Below, piece by piece: positions 7,833 through 15,183 of a DNA stretch of 23,296 nucleotides. Below the pieces are notes generated by a model, which was given only the letters and a program-made list of their open reading frames with translations, made no database searches and was not told the origin of the DNA. Location: NCBI GenBank assembly GCA_964462535.1, contig CAYWXV010000042.1, positions 1 through 23,296 on the forward strand, written 5' to 3'. The number at the start of each line of letters is the position of its first letter. Position 1 is the first letter of the stretch. The stretch is from CAYWXV01 sp964462535. Lineage in GTDB: Bacteria > Bacteroidota > Ignavibacteria > OLB7. A program made the position numbers and the translations under genes.

Positions 7833-10829
7833 TCAGCGAGGCGTAATTCGAATCACGACGACCATGCTGGATTGGTCGCTCCCGACCAACGATGCAAGCG
7901 GCGGCCGGCAGTGAATTGCGGTTTCCGGGATTCCGGCATCGAGCAGGTGGTTGCGAATCCCCTGAATGTACATCTGCAGCTCAGCTACCTCGTCGGATCT
8001 GTACGACGTTGCCACGAGTCCCTGAACCTCGATGGCGATTGGTGTTTCGCCTCCAACGCCCATCACCGCTACACTATCCAGGAATGCCGTAATAGCAGAG
8101 GCTGAATCGAGCAATGTGGCGTCGACGGGAATCGTCCGACTGTATCCAACGGGGAAGGGGAGCTCAAATTCGGCGAGCGCATCGGGATCGTTTCCACGTG
8201 GAGAGGCGGTCGGGCGGGGATAGAGCTTGAAAGCAACGTTGTCAACGAAGTCGCCCTCTCTAACCGCCCGAAGCGTGACGTGGGAGACGGATGGTTCCGA
8301 CTGAAGACCCAGGGCACGCAACTGCGCCCGATCGACGTACGATTCGTACGTCCCCGCCGCAAGACCCATCAAATCGTACTCCCCGTTCGAGAACGTTGTG
8401 ACCGTGTCGATCTTGCCGGTGGTGGTCGATTTGAACAGCACTCGGACGCCACCCTGAGCCATCTCGAGGGCCCCCTGCATTTTCGTCACCGCCCCTACCA
8501 CCTCGCCTGCAACAGTTATTGGCACCGGTATTTCCTTGAAGCTGTTGGGGTCGACGATGACGTCGATCACCTTGAACACCGGTCGCCAGCTCAGGTACTC
8601 CAGGTTTCGAGGTGAAAGCTCGATACGGCACGTCTCGTATGCGGGGAGCTCAGCAATACGGACGATGCCATCCTCACCAGCCATAATCCTTCCTCCGTTC
8701 GCCTTCACCTCCAGGTTCTCGACGGCCGGTTCCCCTTCGTCAAACAGACCGTTCGAATTCTCATCGAGGAACGGGCGCAGCGTGATACAGCCCCTCCCCA
8801 CGGCTGATCGATTCCCGACGAGCACCTCGGCCGCAGCGTCGTCATACGCGATCGTGCCACCGAAATTCTGATTCAGACTCAGGTTCCCTTGATCGCTACG
8901 GAGAGTGAGCCGTGAGCCTGCGAAAGGGAGATCATACTTGAAATCGAACTGGACGACAGTCCGTTTGTCGATCGTGGAGTAGTTCGCTGAAAGAGCCGCT
9001 TGCCCAAGTCCGAGAATCCCACGCTCGATACGAGCGCCAAGCCCAACAACGCGATTCCGGATGTAGTCGAAGCGGAGATTCGATCGGGCGCTGACCTGCC
9101 AGAATATCTGGCGCGATATGGTGAGCGTACTGTTGAGATCTCCCTTCAGGAACTCACCGCTCCACCGTGGTAGGGATCCGTTCAGATAGTATCCCAACGC
9201 GAACCCATGAAAGTAGAGACCCAGGTTCGCCTCGAGGGCGGCAACGGAGAATTCCGACGAGCCCCATTCGTAGGCGCCTGCTACGCCCGCCGTTCCCAGG
9301 AGCATCCCAAGATGAAAGGGGGACGAAAGGGCTACGCGCCCTTTGTGGAGTCTTCCGGACAAGCTGGAGGCGGAAGGGTCAGGATAGAGGACCTGGTACA
9401 GACCCTCGACCGACCGACCCGACGCACTAACATGGCTGGCACGTGCGGCAAGACGGTATCCGGCGGCATATTCAACACCGGCAAGTATCTCGTCGTTGAC
9501 GCGCAGCGACAGTGTTCCGTACGGAAGCAGGAGTTTCTCCGGCCAGCGCGTCAGGTATTGTGTGCCAAATCCGACGGTGAGGTCGGGGAGGATCCCGATC
9601 TGCGCAACGCCCTGAGCCAGCCAGCGCGGCGACTCTTCTCGTGAGAGACCACCCGACACCGCGTACTCGATATTCCCTTGCGGCAGGAACGTGTAGGGGA
9701 CGCGAATGAGCTGCTCCTCCGTTCGCTCCTCGCCCCATGGTCCGAGAAACTTCAGAGTGATGTTCGTCGACCCGTATGTGAGCGGGACCGATACCTGGTA
9801 GTGTCCGGCCGCGTCGGCTATCGTGAACGTTACGAGTTCGCGATTTACGTAGACATCGACGGTCCAACCGGGCTCCGTCTGCCCCGACACCAGGTAGGAC
9901 CCAAATGACCTACGTTGGCGGACGGGAGAATTGGTCATGAAGAACCCGTCGATCAGCCCATAGGCCACCGGGATCGGTGGAGTAATGCCTCGCCCGTAAA
10001 TCGTCTGGGTCAGGAAGCCCTCACCGGGATCAGCAAAGCGCCATTGCCAGTCAATGTCCCGCCATCCGACACTGTCTCCCATCGTTCTATTCAACCGTGC
10101 GCTCAGATCACCCCCCATCAATTCTCCACCAAGGGAAAGGTCGTATGTCTCGATGTGTCGATCGAACGATCGGCTGGACGCCAGTTGCCAGTCGAAGATG
10201 CTGAACCGAAATGCGCCGGCGTCGCGGTCAACCAACTTGTCGGCGATCGCCGAATCGCGTCTGAGCCTTAAGCGATCGTGCTCTCCATCCCGCTTCATCA
10301 GCCGAATCGCCGGAAAGTCCTCGGTAGACGAAATACGGACGTGGAGCGATCTGAAGTTGAACCGGCACTCCACGTTGAACGCCTCAGCGATCACCTGCGG
10401 CTGAATGTAGATTTCGGTCTCTGAGGTGATGATCTCGTCGTCCGCAAGCCATCGTTCATTCTCGCCAACGACGATTCGCTTTTCCCGGGTGTCGACGACG
10501 TAGGTATTCGACTCGTCAATGAAGAACCCCGAAACGATTGCGCCGCTACTCGTGCGCACCATCTTCACTTCAAGAAAGCGAAAGATCTCGGTGAGAGGAA
10601 GGAAGACCCGCTCGTCTCGGTAGAGTGCGGGAATGATGGTGGACCCGAGCCGGTCGACGGTGAGCTGCACCGCGATTTGTTCGGCCAGACTATCCGGCGG
10701 TGGAGGTGTTGCGAGGAGAGGTCCGGGACGCGGCACTATCAGAAACAGGACGCAGAAGGCAATCCCGCAAGCCACGTGTCGACGGGAAGGGGCGAGGGGG
10801 TGAGGGAGGATGAGGTTCTCGTTCGCCAA
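7833..10829 (-). CDS. Usher-like outer-membrane protein of a divergent chaperone-usher system
   Basis: A 998-residue protein starting at TTG (10829), 21 nt after the chaperone stop. The TTG start keeps the basic n-region (APSRRH) before the hydrophobic stretch CGIAFCVLFLIV; GTG at 10775 is the alternative. Regions by approximate residue: 52-175, an N-terminal periplasmic domain (VFLPLTEIFRFLEVKM); 200-300 and 384-690, many short amphipathic strands as in a large barrel; 306-381, an inserted Ig-like segment (SGQTEPGWTVDVYVNRELV, then YGSTNITLKFLGPWGEE) at the place and with the phrasing of usher plug/middle domains; 678-710, an SdrD-B-like segment (DENSNGLFDEGEP); 770-860, a carboxypeptidase-regulatory-like domain. 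Residues 895-998 look like a degenerate OmpA-type fold (IAIEVQGLV, IRNHLLDAGIPETAI) without the usual Asp/Arg ligands. Ushers secrete and assemble chaperone-delivered subunits across the outer membrane. Its position behind a chaperone and a pilin-like gene supports the call. Confidence 0.75.
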   Translation of the reverse strand: MANENLILPHPLAPSRRHVACGIAFCVLFLIVPRPGPLLATPPPPDSLAEQIAVQLTVDRLGSTIIPALYRDERVFLPLTEIFRFLEVKMVRTSSGAIVSGFFIDESNTYVVDTREKRIVVGENERWLADDEIITSETEIYIQPQVIAEAFNVECRFNFRSLHVRISSTEDFPAIRLMKRDGEHDRLRLRRDSAIADKLVDRDAGAFRFSIFDWQLASSRSFDRHIETYDLSLGGELMGGDLSARLNRTMGDSVGWRDIDWQWRFADPGEGFLTQTIYGRGITPPIPVAYGLIDGFFMTNSPVRQRRSFGSYLVSGQTEPGWTVDVYVNRELVTFTIADAAGHYQVSVPLTYGSTNITLKFLGPWGEERTEEQLIRVPYTFLPQGNIEYAVSGGLSREESPRWLAQGVAQIGILPDLTVGFGTQYLTRWPEKLLLPYGTLSLRVNDEILAGVEYAAGYRLAARASHVSASGRSVEGLYQVLYPDPSASSLSGRLHKGRVALSSPFHLGMLLGTAGVAGAYEWGSSEFSVAALEANLGLYFHGFALGYYLNGSLPRWSGEFLKGDLNSTLTISRQIFWQVSARSNLRFDYIRNRVVGLGARIERGILGLGQAALSANYSTIDKRTVVQFDFKYDLPFAGSRLTLRSDQGNLSLNQNFGGTIAYDDAAAEVLVGNRSAVGRGCITLRPFLDENSNGLFDEGEPAVENLEVKANGGRIMAGEDGIVRIAELPAYETCRIELSPRNLEYLSWRPVFKVIDVIVDPNSFKEIPVPITVAGEVVGAVTKMQGALEMAQGGVRVLFKSTTTGKIDTVTTFSNGEYDLMGLAAGTYESYVDRAQLRALGLQSEPSVSHVTLRAVREGDFVDNVAFKLYPRPTASPRGNDPDALAEFELPFPVGYSRTIPVDATLLDSASAITAFLDSVAVMGVGGETPIAIEVQGLVATSYRSDEVAELQMYIQGIRNHLLDAGIPETAIHCRPPLASLVGSDQSSMVVVIRITPR

Positions 10830-10850
10830 GGGGGGACCTGGAGCCTGTTC

Positions 10851-11762
10851 CTATGGTACGTTCAATTCTGCTCGGGCAAGCGTTACTTCTCTGTAGGTGG
10901 AACGGCTGCGATACTCAACGATCAGACGGCCGCCACTTAGGGTGGTACCGGGAGGCGGAGTCAGTCCAAGATGGAAGGCCCTTGAGGCGGAGGGTGGGTA
11001 GATCGCAACGCCGTTGAGTCGTCCGACCTGCACGGGTGAGCCGCTCGCCGGTTGGTACGTGACCGCAATGTCACCGTACGTCGAGGCCGTCCCCCAACGA
11101 TTGATGTTGAGGTTCAGAATCGGCTGCGCAGAACTCGTCATATCAAGGTCGACCTTCGGAATGTCGACTGCCACCGTCACGTCACCGCGTCGCACAATCA
11201 CCGGAACGATGATGCCATACACCGGTGTCAGTCGCATCGAGATGCCGTCTTCCCTCATCGAATCGACCTCTTCCTCGGCGGCGCGGGCCCTGGGAATTGC
11301 CCGCATGTAGATGTGAGAGCGGTACTCTCCGTCCGGAATTTCATTGCCGGCAACCAGTTGCAAGCGAAGCGTCTGCTCTTCGGCGGGAGCGAGTACCACC
11401 TGACGAGGGAAGTACCTGACTATGGCGTCAGCGAAGAGCTGTCCCGAGTCTGGTTGGGAAATCTCCTCCAACTTCCCCTCTTCCGTCATCCTATAGTTCC
11501 TCATGGTAATCACGTAGGCTCCTGTATCCGACCCGCGATTGATCAGGCTGATCGAAATGCTGCGGGTGCTCCCTTCAAAGACAGCGCGCGGCGGCGCAAC
11601 GAGCAAGTCGTTGGGACCCTGCGCGGGGGCGGTTGTCAGAAGGAGAAGCCAAAGGAAGAGGCTGGTAGCAACGATCTGAATTGTCAGACGTGAATCGTGC
11701 TTCTTCGGTATTGAGTCCAGCTGGAGTGCGATGCTGCGAGGTGCTCTGGTGCGGGAGTACAT
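10851..11762 (-). CDS. PapD-like periplasmic pilus chaperone
   Basis: About 303 residues from the ATG at 11762; ATG at 11786 (+8 residues) is equally possible, and the open frame reaches 11945 inside the pilin gene, which is unlikely to be used. A basic stretch (IPKKHDSRLT) precedes a hydrophobic core (SLFLWLLLL) ending APAQG, a signal peptide with a long n-region. The mature protein reads as the two-Ig-domain chaperone family: PPRAVFEGSTRSISISLINRG (N-terminal strands with the conserved Arg), FPRQVVLAPAEEQTLRLQL, then DGEYRSHIYMRAIP, followed by the second domain from about VYGIIVPVIVRRGDV. These chaperones fold subunits by donor-strand complementation and hand them to the usher. It sits between the subunit and usher genes. 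I see no Cys pair. Confidence in the family is high; the exact subclass (archaic or alternative) is inference. Confidence 0.8.
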   Translation of the reverse strand: MYSRTRAPRSIALQLDSIPKKHDSRLTIQIVATSLFLWLLLLTTAPAQGPNDLLVAPPRAVFEGSTRSISISLINRGSDTGAYVITMRNYRMTEEGKLEEISQPDSGQLFADAIVRYFPRQVVLAPAEEQTLRLQLVAGNEIPDGEYRSHIYMRAIPRARAAEEEVDSMREDGISMRLTPVYGIIVPVIVRRGDVTVAVDIPKVDLDMTSSAQPILNLNINRWGTASTYGDIAVTYQPASGSPVQVGRLNGVAIYPPSASRAFHLGLTPPPGTTLSGGRLIVEYRSRSTYREVTLARAELNVP

Positions 11763-11808
11763 GGCGATTCGATTCGGATTGTTCATGGGGGCTGCAACAC
11801 AGGCGATG

Positions 11809-11844
11809 CGGGTGGCCCGCGCTCGCATTGAGCGGAGCCACCCG
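11809..11844 (-). promoter_or_regulatory. Stem-loop between subunit and chaperone genes
   Basis: Arms CGGGTGGC (11809-11816) and GCCACCCG (11837-11844) pair perfectly. An inner CGCTC/GAGCG stem closes a 5-nt loop. It begins about 33 nt after the subunit stop and ends before either candidate chaperone start. No T-run follows on the transcribed strand, so it is more like an attenuator or an mRNA-stabilising or processing hairpin than a full terminator. In known pilus operons such intercistronic hairpins keep subunit mRNA in excess over chaperone and usher; that role here is inference. Confidence 0.65.
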
Positions 11845-11877
11845 TGTGCCATCGTCAGGCATGGGGTGCTTGCTATC

Positions 11878-12420
11878 CTAGTCGTACGCGACGCCGACGT
11901 CAAACGTGCCGGTGTACCGGCCACCGGCCTGGTCGGCGGAAACATTCAGCGTGCCACCAGCCCACCATGTTTCCGTTCCCTGGCCGTTCAACTGGGGGCC
12001 CTGGTTTGACTTGGTGAAGTTGGTGATGGTCATTGTCTCGTTGTTACCCGTGGTGTTCGTGATCGTGACGCTTGTGGGAAGCGTGATCGTATAGGTGAAG
12101 TTCGGGTTACCAGTGACGTCGAATTCGGCTGATGCTGGCGTGTACCCACCTTGATCCGTAAGCGTCACGCCGCCCGTAGCTGAGCGTGTCGTTGAAGAAG
12201 CTGCCGTGACGACTACGGTACCAGCGGATGCGCTCGGAATCAACGCACCGAATTCAAGGTCACGCTCCTTGTGAATCGCAACGCCACGGATGACGAGACC
12301 CGACCCGTTCGTGGATGCAGCGCCGTTGGCCTGCGCAGACGCCTCGCTCGTTGTAAAGAGCGAGCCTGCGAAGACAATGCCGACCAGCGCCAAGAGGGAA
12401 ATACGGTTGGACCTTCTCAT
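11878..12420 (-). CDS. DUF4402 pilin-like structural subunit
   Basis: A 180-residue protein with a signal peptide (MRRSNRISLLALVGIVFAG, cleavage after about ASA at residue 29). The mature part has the DUF4402 pattern: DLEFGALIPSASAGTVVV, the Ala/Thr-rich TRSATGGVTL, then FDVTGNPNFTYTITLPTSV, TMTITNF, and the final GGRYTGTFDVGVAYD. The C-terminus carries the signature of chaperone-usher subunits: penultimate Tyr, hydrophobics at 4, 6 and 8 from the end (V, V, F) and Gly at 14. There are no cysteines. Shine-Dalgarno AAGGTG lies 4 nt upstream of the ATG. It is the first gene of the cassette and the likely major fibre subunit. The exported Ser/Thr/Gly-rich composition fits a surface polymer. Family call is firm; polymerisation is inferred from motif and neighbours. 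Confidence 0.85.
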   Translation of the reverse strand: MRRSNRISLLALVGIVFAGSLFTTSEASAQANGAASTNGSGLVIRGVAIHKERDLEFGALIPSASAGTVVVTAASSTTRSATGGVTLTDQGGYTPASAEFDVTGNPNFTYTITLPTSVTITNTTGNNETMTITNFTKSNQGPQLNGQGTETWWAGGTLNVSADQAGGRYTGTFDVGVAYD

Positions 12421-12424
12421 GAAT

Positions 12425-12430
12425 CACCTT
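12425..12430 (-). promoter_or_regulatory. Shine-Dalgarno of the DUF4402 subunit gene
   Basis: AAGGTG followed by ATTC and then ATG on the minus strand. Most genes in this window have no recognisable Shine-Dalgarno, so this strong site fits a highly translated subunit and fixes the start. Confidence 0.7.
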
Positions 12431-12548
12431 GTTTGAGGTTGAGTTGTTGACCCGTTAGGACCCGGGCTGATAGACGGCGGATGGAAAGGGGGTATGTGGG
12501 CTCCCTCCCCGTCGTGTATTGGTTGCTTGTTGTTCAAGTCGACTTCTT

Positions 12549-12588
12549 CGAATCGCGACGATTCGATCAGAGCGCGCAAAAGCCGCGC
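12549..12588. promoter_or_regulatory. Two adjacent inverted repeats in the leader
   Basis: CGAATCG-CGA-CGATTCG at 12549-12565 is a 7-bp inverted repeat with a 3-nt spacer, the size and symmetry of a dimeric repressor site. GCGCG (12572-12576) and CGCGC (12584-12588) form a second, short hairpin just beside it. They lie downstream of the predicted promoter, inside the leader, so they could be an operator or an RNA structure. No regulator can be assigned from sequence alone. Confidence 0.4.
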
Positions 12589-12731
12589 CCTGTGACGGTA
12601 TCATGATTTTTCGCCCGGGGGATGTGGGCTGCTGTTGGGGAGGTTGGTGTGGCGCTAGTGGCGTTTCAGCCTGGACCTAGCTGCATCGTGCCGATCGACT
12701 CACCGTGGACCTGGTGAATTCTTCGGCGAAG

Positions 12732-12761
12732 CAAAGATAGACTATTTGTCAGACAGATCAA
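12732..12761 (-). promoter_or_regulatory. Bacteroidota-type promoter of the pilus cassette
   Basis: On the minus strand TTG (12761-12759), a 19-nt spacer, then TATCTTTG (12739-12732) matches the Bacteroidota consensus TTG...TAnnTTTG exactly. An A-tract at about 12782-12774 lies just upstream of the -33 element, as seen in strong promoters of this phylum. Predicted transcription would start near 12725 and give a leader of about 300 nt. Confidence 0.7.
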
Positions 12762-12967
12762 GGGGTGCGTGAAATTTTTTTTCGTCCGGATCACTCTAGT
12801 CAGCGACGCAATATGGCGCTGTCAGCTCGCCAACGTCTCGTGCCCGTGCGGGCTCTGGTAGGCCCCAATCGCACGTGGCAGCATCTCGGCATGGCCAGAG
12901 GATAAGGGGGAGGGGAGTGGATGGTGATTGTCCCCGCTCTGTTCTACATTCCAGCATTCACTGCATC

Positions 12968-13004
12968 AAAAAGAAGAAGAGACACGACGCTGCCGTGCCT
13001 CTTC
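12968..13004 (-). terminator. Intrinsic terminator after tRNA-Ser
   Basis: On the minus strand GAAGAGGCACG pairs with CGTGTCTCTTC (11 bp, one G-T) around a 7-nt loop, followed by a T-rich tail ending in five T. It begins 12 nt after the tRNA 3' end. Confidence 0.8.
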
Positions 13005-13015
13005 ATTGTGAAGCG

Positions 13016-13103
13016 CGGACAGGGTGAGATTCGAACTCACGGAACCCGAAACGGGTTCAACGGTTTTCGAGACCGTCCCATTCAACCACTCTGGCACCTG
13101 TCC
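13016..13103 (-). tRNA. tRNA-Ser (anticodon CGA)
   Basis: An 88-nt tRNA with a long variable arm, as expected for serine. The acceptor stem pairs GGACAGG with CCTGTCC. The anticodon stem ACGGT/ACCGT encloses the loop CTCGAAA, giving anticodon CGA for UCG codons. The variable arm pairs AACCCG with CGGGTT, and the T arm contains GTTCGAATC. CCA is not encoded. A TATATTCG element (13131-13124) about 20 nt upstream may be the promoter. Open reading frames drawn across this gene are spurious. Confidence 0.96.
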
Positions 13104-13231
13104 AACTTTCCGCGAAAGGACTGCGAATATACAATATTTGGGTCCCATGCCAGTGGCAATTGCAGCGGAAAGGGTGAAGGAATGTTCGCCCGGTTGTGAT
13201 TACCTGTCCCCTGGGGTGTTGTACTAGGAGT

Positions 13232-13792
13232 ATGTCGAGCGATCACTCACGGCTGTCTGATCTCGAGCTTTACGGGCGGATGAATGCTTCCGGCCGCACG
13301 GGGCGCTCCGCGTTTGAGGAACTCTATCGTCGATACGCGTCGAACGTCTACCGCTATTGCCTCCGGGTCGTAGGGGCCCGCGAAATGGCGGAGGATCTCT
13401 TTCACGAGACCTTCATCAACCTCTACCGGAGCGCGCACCGGGAAAAGGTGATGACTAATGTCGAGGCGTATCTGATGCGGATCGCCCGGAACCTCTGCTT
13501 GAATGCCAGACGAAGCAAAGCGAACAACACGCTCCCGCTCGACGGTATTGATCTAGGCTATCACGATCTCGATTTCGACCGACGTGAGACCCAGGCACTC
13601 GTGGTGATGGCACTGGAGAGTCTCCCTGATGATTATCGCGAAGCCCTTGTGCTGTGCGAGTACAGCGGACTGACATACGCGGAAATTGCCGAGGTTCTCG
13701 GCGTTTCTCTATCGACCGCGAGGATTCGGATCTTTCGCGCCCGGCGACGCCTGAAGACGATCCTTGCACCCTATATGGTCGATCAACCCTGA
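13232..13792 (+). CDS. ECF-type RNA polymerase sigma factor
   Basis: A 186-residue sigma-70 family protein of ECF size with only regions 2 and 4. Region 2 is at about 28-95 (FEELYRRYASNVYRYCLRVVG, DLFHETFINLYRS, YLMRIARNLCLNARR). Region 4 is at about 122-177 with a helix-turn-helix (LTYAEIAEVLGVSLSTARIRIFRARRRL). ATG 13232 was chosen because the domain begins soon after; an upstream ATG at 13196 adds 12 residues with no family resemblance. AGGAG ends only 1 nt before the ATG, too close to be ideal. The next gene, 30 nt downstream, has an anti-sigma-like N-terminus, the usual ECF arrangement. Target promoters cannot be read from this window. Confidence 0.93.
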   Translation: MSSDHSRLSDLELYGRMNASGRTGRSAFEELYRRYASNVYRYCLRVVGAREMAEDLFHETFINLYRSAHREKVMTNVEAYLMRIARNLCLNARRSKANNTLPLDGIDLGYHDLDFDRRETQALVVMALESLPDDYREALVLCEYSGLTYAEIAEVLGVSLSTARIRIFRARRRLKTILAPYMVDQP

Positions 13793-13822
13793 ACACGGAC
13801 CTGAATCTCTTCTCTGTTCTTC

Positions 13823-15100
13823 ATGGACAATCCTGGTACTCTGTCGAAGCTGGAGCAGCTACACCTCTTCCTTGACGGCGAACTCGATCCGCACGAAGAG
13901 GAGGGACTGTTCAACGCGGTAGCGAGTGATCCGGAAATCCGGTCTGAACTTCGCGACGCTATGACCATGCGCCGTGCGTTCCACTCTGACGCCGTCCGGA
14001 TACTCCCGGGAGACGCCCTCAAGATGTCGCTTCTAGCCGCCATCGATTCCGAGTTCGGTCCAGCCACTCCCCCGACAGTAGGGCGCGCGTGGTCGTTCCG
14101 GACCTCCGCGCTGAAGTACGTGCTGGTTCCGGCCCTGACCGGCATCGTCGGGCTCTATCTTGGCGCGCGGTTGTTCGGCGTCACGGACTCACCCTCGGGA
14201 TCGTTGTCGAATACCGAGTCGTCGTCGTCGTTCGCCATCGGTATCGCGTCGGCGCGGGTCCTAAACGGTCCCGCACTGGCTGCAGGCAGTCCCCCGCCAG
14301 CAACGGTTGCCCCCGCTCCCATGAGGGTTCCAACACCGATTGGGAATCCGGTCGCAGTCGTAAATCAGGAACGTTCGACGTTGTCTCCGGGTCACAATCG
14401 GAACCAGACCACGCATTCCGCTGGTGATAGAGCAGCCATCTCGACGTCCCTCGTCTCAGTGCCACGTTCCCCGTCCGTGGAGCCAGTTCCGATGCTTCTC
14501 GGGGACGATGTTGCTCTAACGGACGTCTCCAGACCAGATGGGGCTCCGCGAGTAGATTCTCTCAACGCCACAGAATCGACGCCCCTATATCCTGCTGTCG
14601 ACAGCTCCAGACCTCTCGGCGTGTCCCTTCACGTGCGGAACTTCAGCGCCCTTGCCTATCCCACGACGGTGCTCCCTTCGAACGCCTCCCCCTTGTTCGA
14701 CAACGCATCGTTTGGAGTACTCTATGCCGTTTCGGATCACGGGCGCGCCGGTGTCGAGATTGGCCAGGAAGCGTTCCCTCAGATATTCGAGACGACGCTG
14801 GATGGGCAGAAAGTCCGGGTCGAGCAGAACCCGCACACATGGTGGATTGCCGGGACGTATCGTCTTCTTGGCGATCGCACGGGCATCTTGCTGGATGGTG
14901 CCCCCTTGGTTGAAGCATCGGCCGGTGCGTCCGGATTGGGAGCCATCGTTCGGGGCGGAATCGGGATCGATCTGGCGCCGGAAGAGCGATGGTCGTTCAT
15001 AATCAGTCTGCATGGTTCGCTCCTGGCGTACCGATCCAATCAGACGACGTACGTGTCGCGCAAGGTCGGATTGCTGTATGGAGCGTCGGTTCGATTCTGA
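13823..15100 (+). CDS. Anti-sigma-like membrane protein with barrel-like C-terminus
   Basis: A 425-residue protein following the sigma gene by 30 nt. Residues 1-75 are an acidic helical cytoplasmic domain (LHLFLDGELDPHEEEGL, SDPEIRSELRDAMTMRRAF) like non-zinc anti-sigma domains; the HxxxCxxC zinc motif is absent. One transmembrane helix spans about 98-118 (YVLVPALTGIVGLYLGARL). Then comes a low-complexity Ser/Pro/Ala-rich linker of about 140 residues. Residues about 263-425 read as alternating beta strands (LGVSLHVRNFSALAYP, ASFGVLYAVSD, GAIVRGGIGIDLAP) and end VGLLYGASVRF, with the terminal Phe typical of outer-membrane barrels. It probably holds the sigma factor inactive until an envelope signal. 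The C-terminal part could be a periplasmic sensor that only resembles a barrel. Its stop overlaps a possible start of the next gene (TGATG). Confidence 0.75.
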   Translation: MDNPGTLSKLEQLHLFLDGELDPHEEEGLFNAVASDPEIRSELRDAMTMRRAFHSDAVRILPGDALKMSLLAAIDSEFGPATPPTVGRAWSFRTSALKYVLVPALTGIVGLYLGARLFGVTDSPSGSLSNTESSSSFAIGIASARVLNGPALAAGSPPPATVAPAPMRVPTPIGNPVAVVNQERSTLSPGHNRNQTTHSAGDRAAISTSLVSVPRSPSVEPVPMLLGDDVALTDVSRPDGAPRVDSLNATESTPLYPAVDSSRPLGVSLHVRNFSALAYPTTVLPSNASPLFDNASFGVLYAVSDHGRAGVEIGQEAFPQIFETTLDGQKVRVEQNPHTWWIAGTYRLLGDRTGILLDGAPLVEASAGASGLGAIVRGGIGIDLAPEERWSFIISLHGSLLAYRSNQTTYVSRKVGLLYGASVRF

Positions 15101-15183
15101 TGGCGGCGGCGGTGTTTGGAATGTGGACGCGCGACAGTTCGCGTGTCTTGATGGCGGTAACGTCAAAATCGGGGATATGTCCT

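Larger units (their letters stand above)
12421..12731 (-). other. Long 5' leader of the pilus cassette, no gene
   Basis: About 300 nt lie between the predicted promoter and the subunit start. Neither strand has a convincing gene. The leader holds two adjacent inverted repeats (12549-12588, listed separately). A leader of this length could carry regulation of translation or mRNA stability, but I recognise no known riboswitch. Confidence 0.5.

Noticed and set aside
11052..11693. 213-codon plus-strand frame opposite the chaperone gene
   Set aside because: The opposite strand encodes a recognisable chaperone; this frame is His/Arg-rich without a domain.
12921..13227. Open frames of 60-92 codons across 12921-13227 on both strands
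   Set aside because: They run through tRNA-Ser and its terminator; the RNA gene explains the sequence.
14989..15183. Extended N-terminus of the lipoprotein from 14989
   Set aside because: It overlaps the anti-sigma gene by over 100 bp and would bury the lipoprotein signal.
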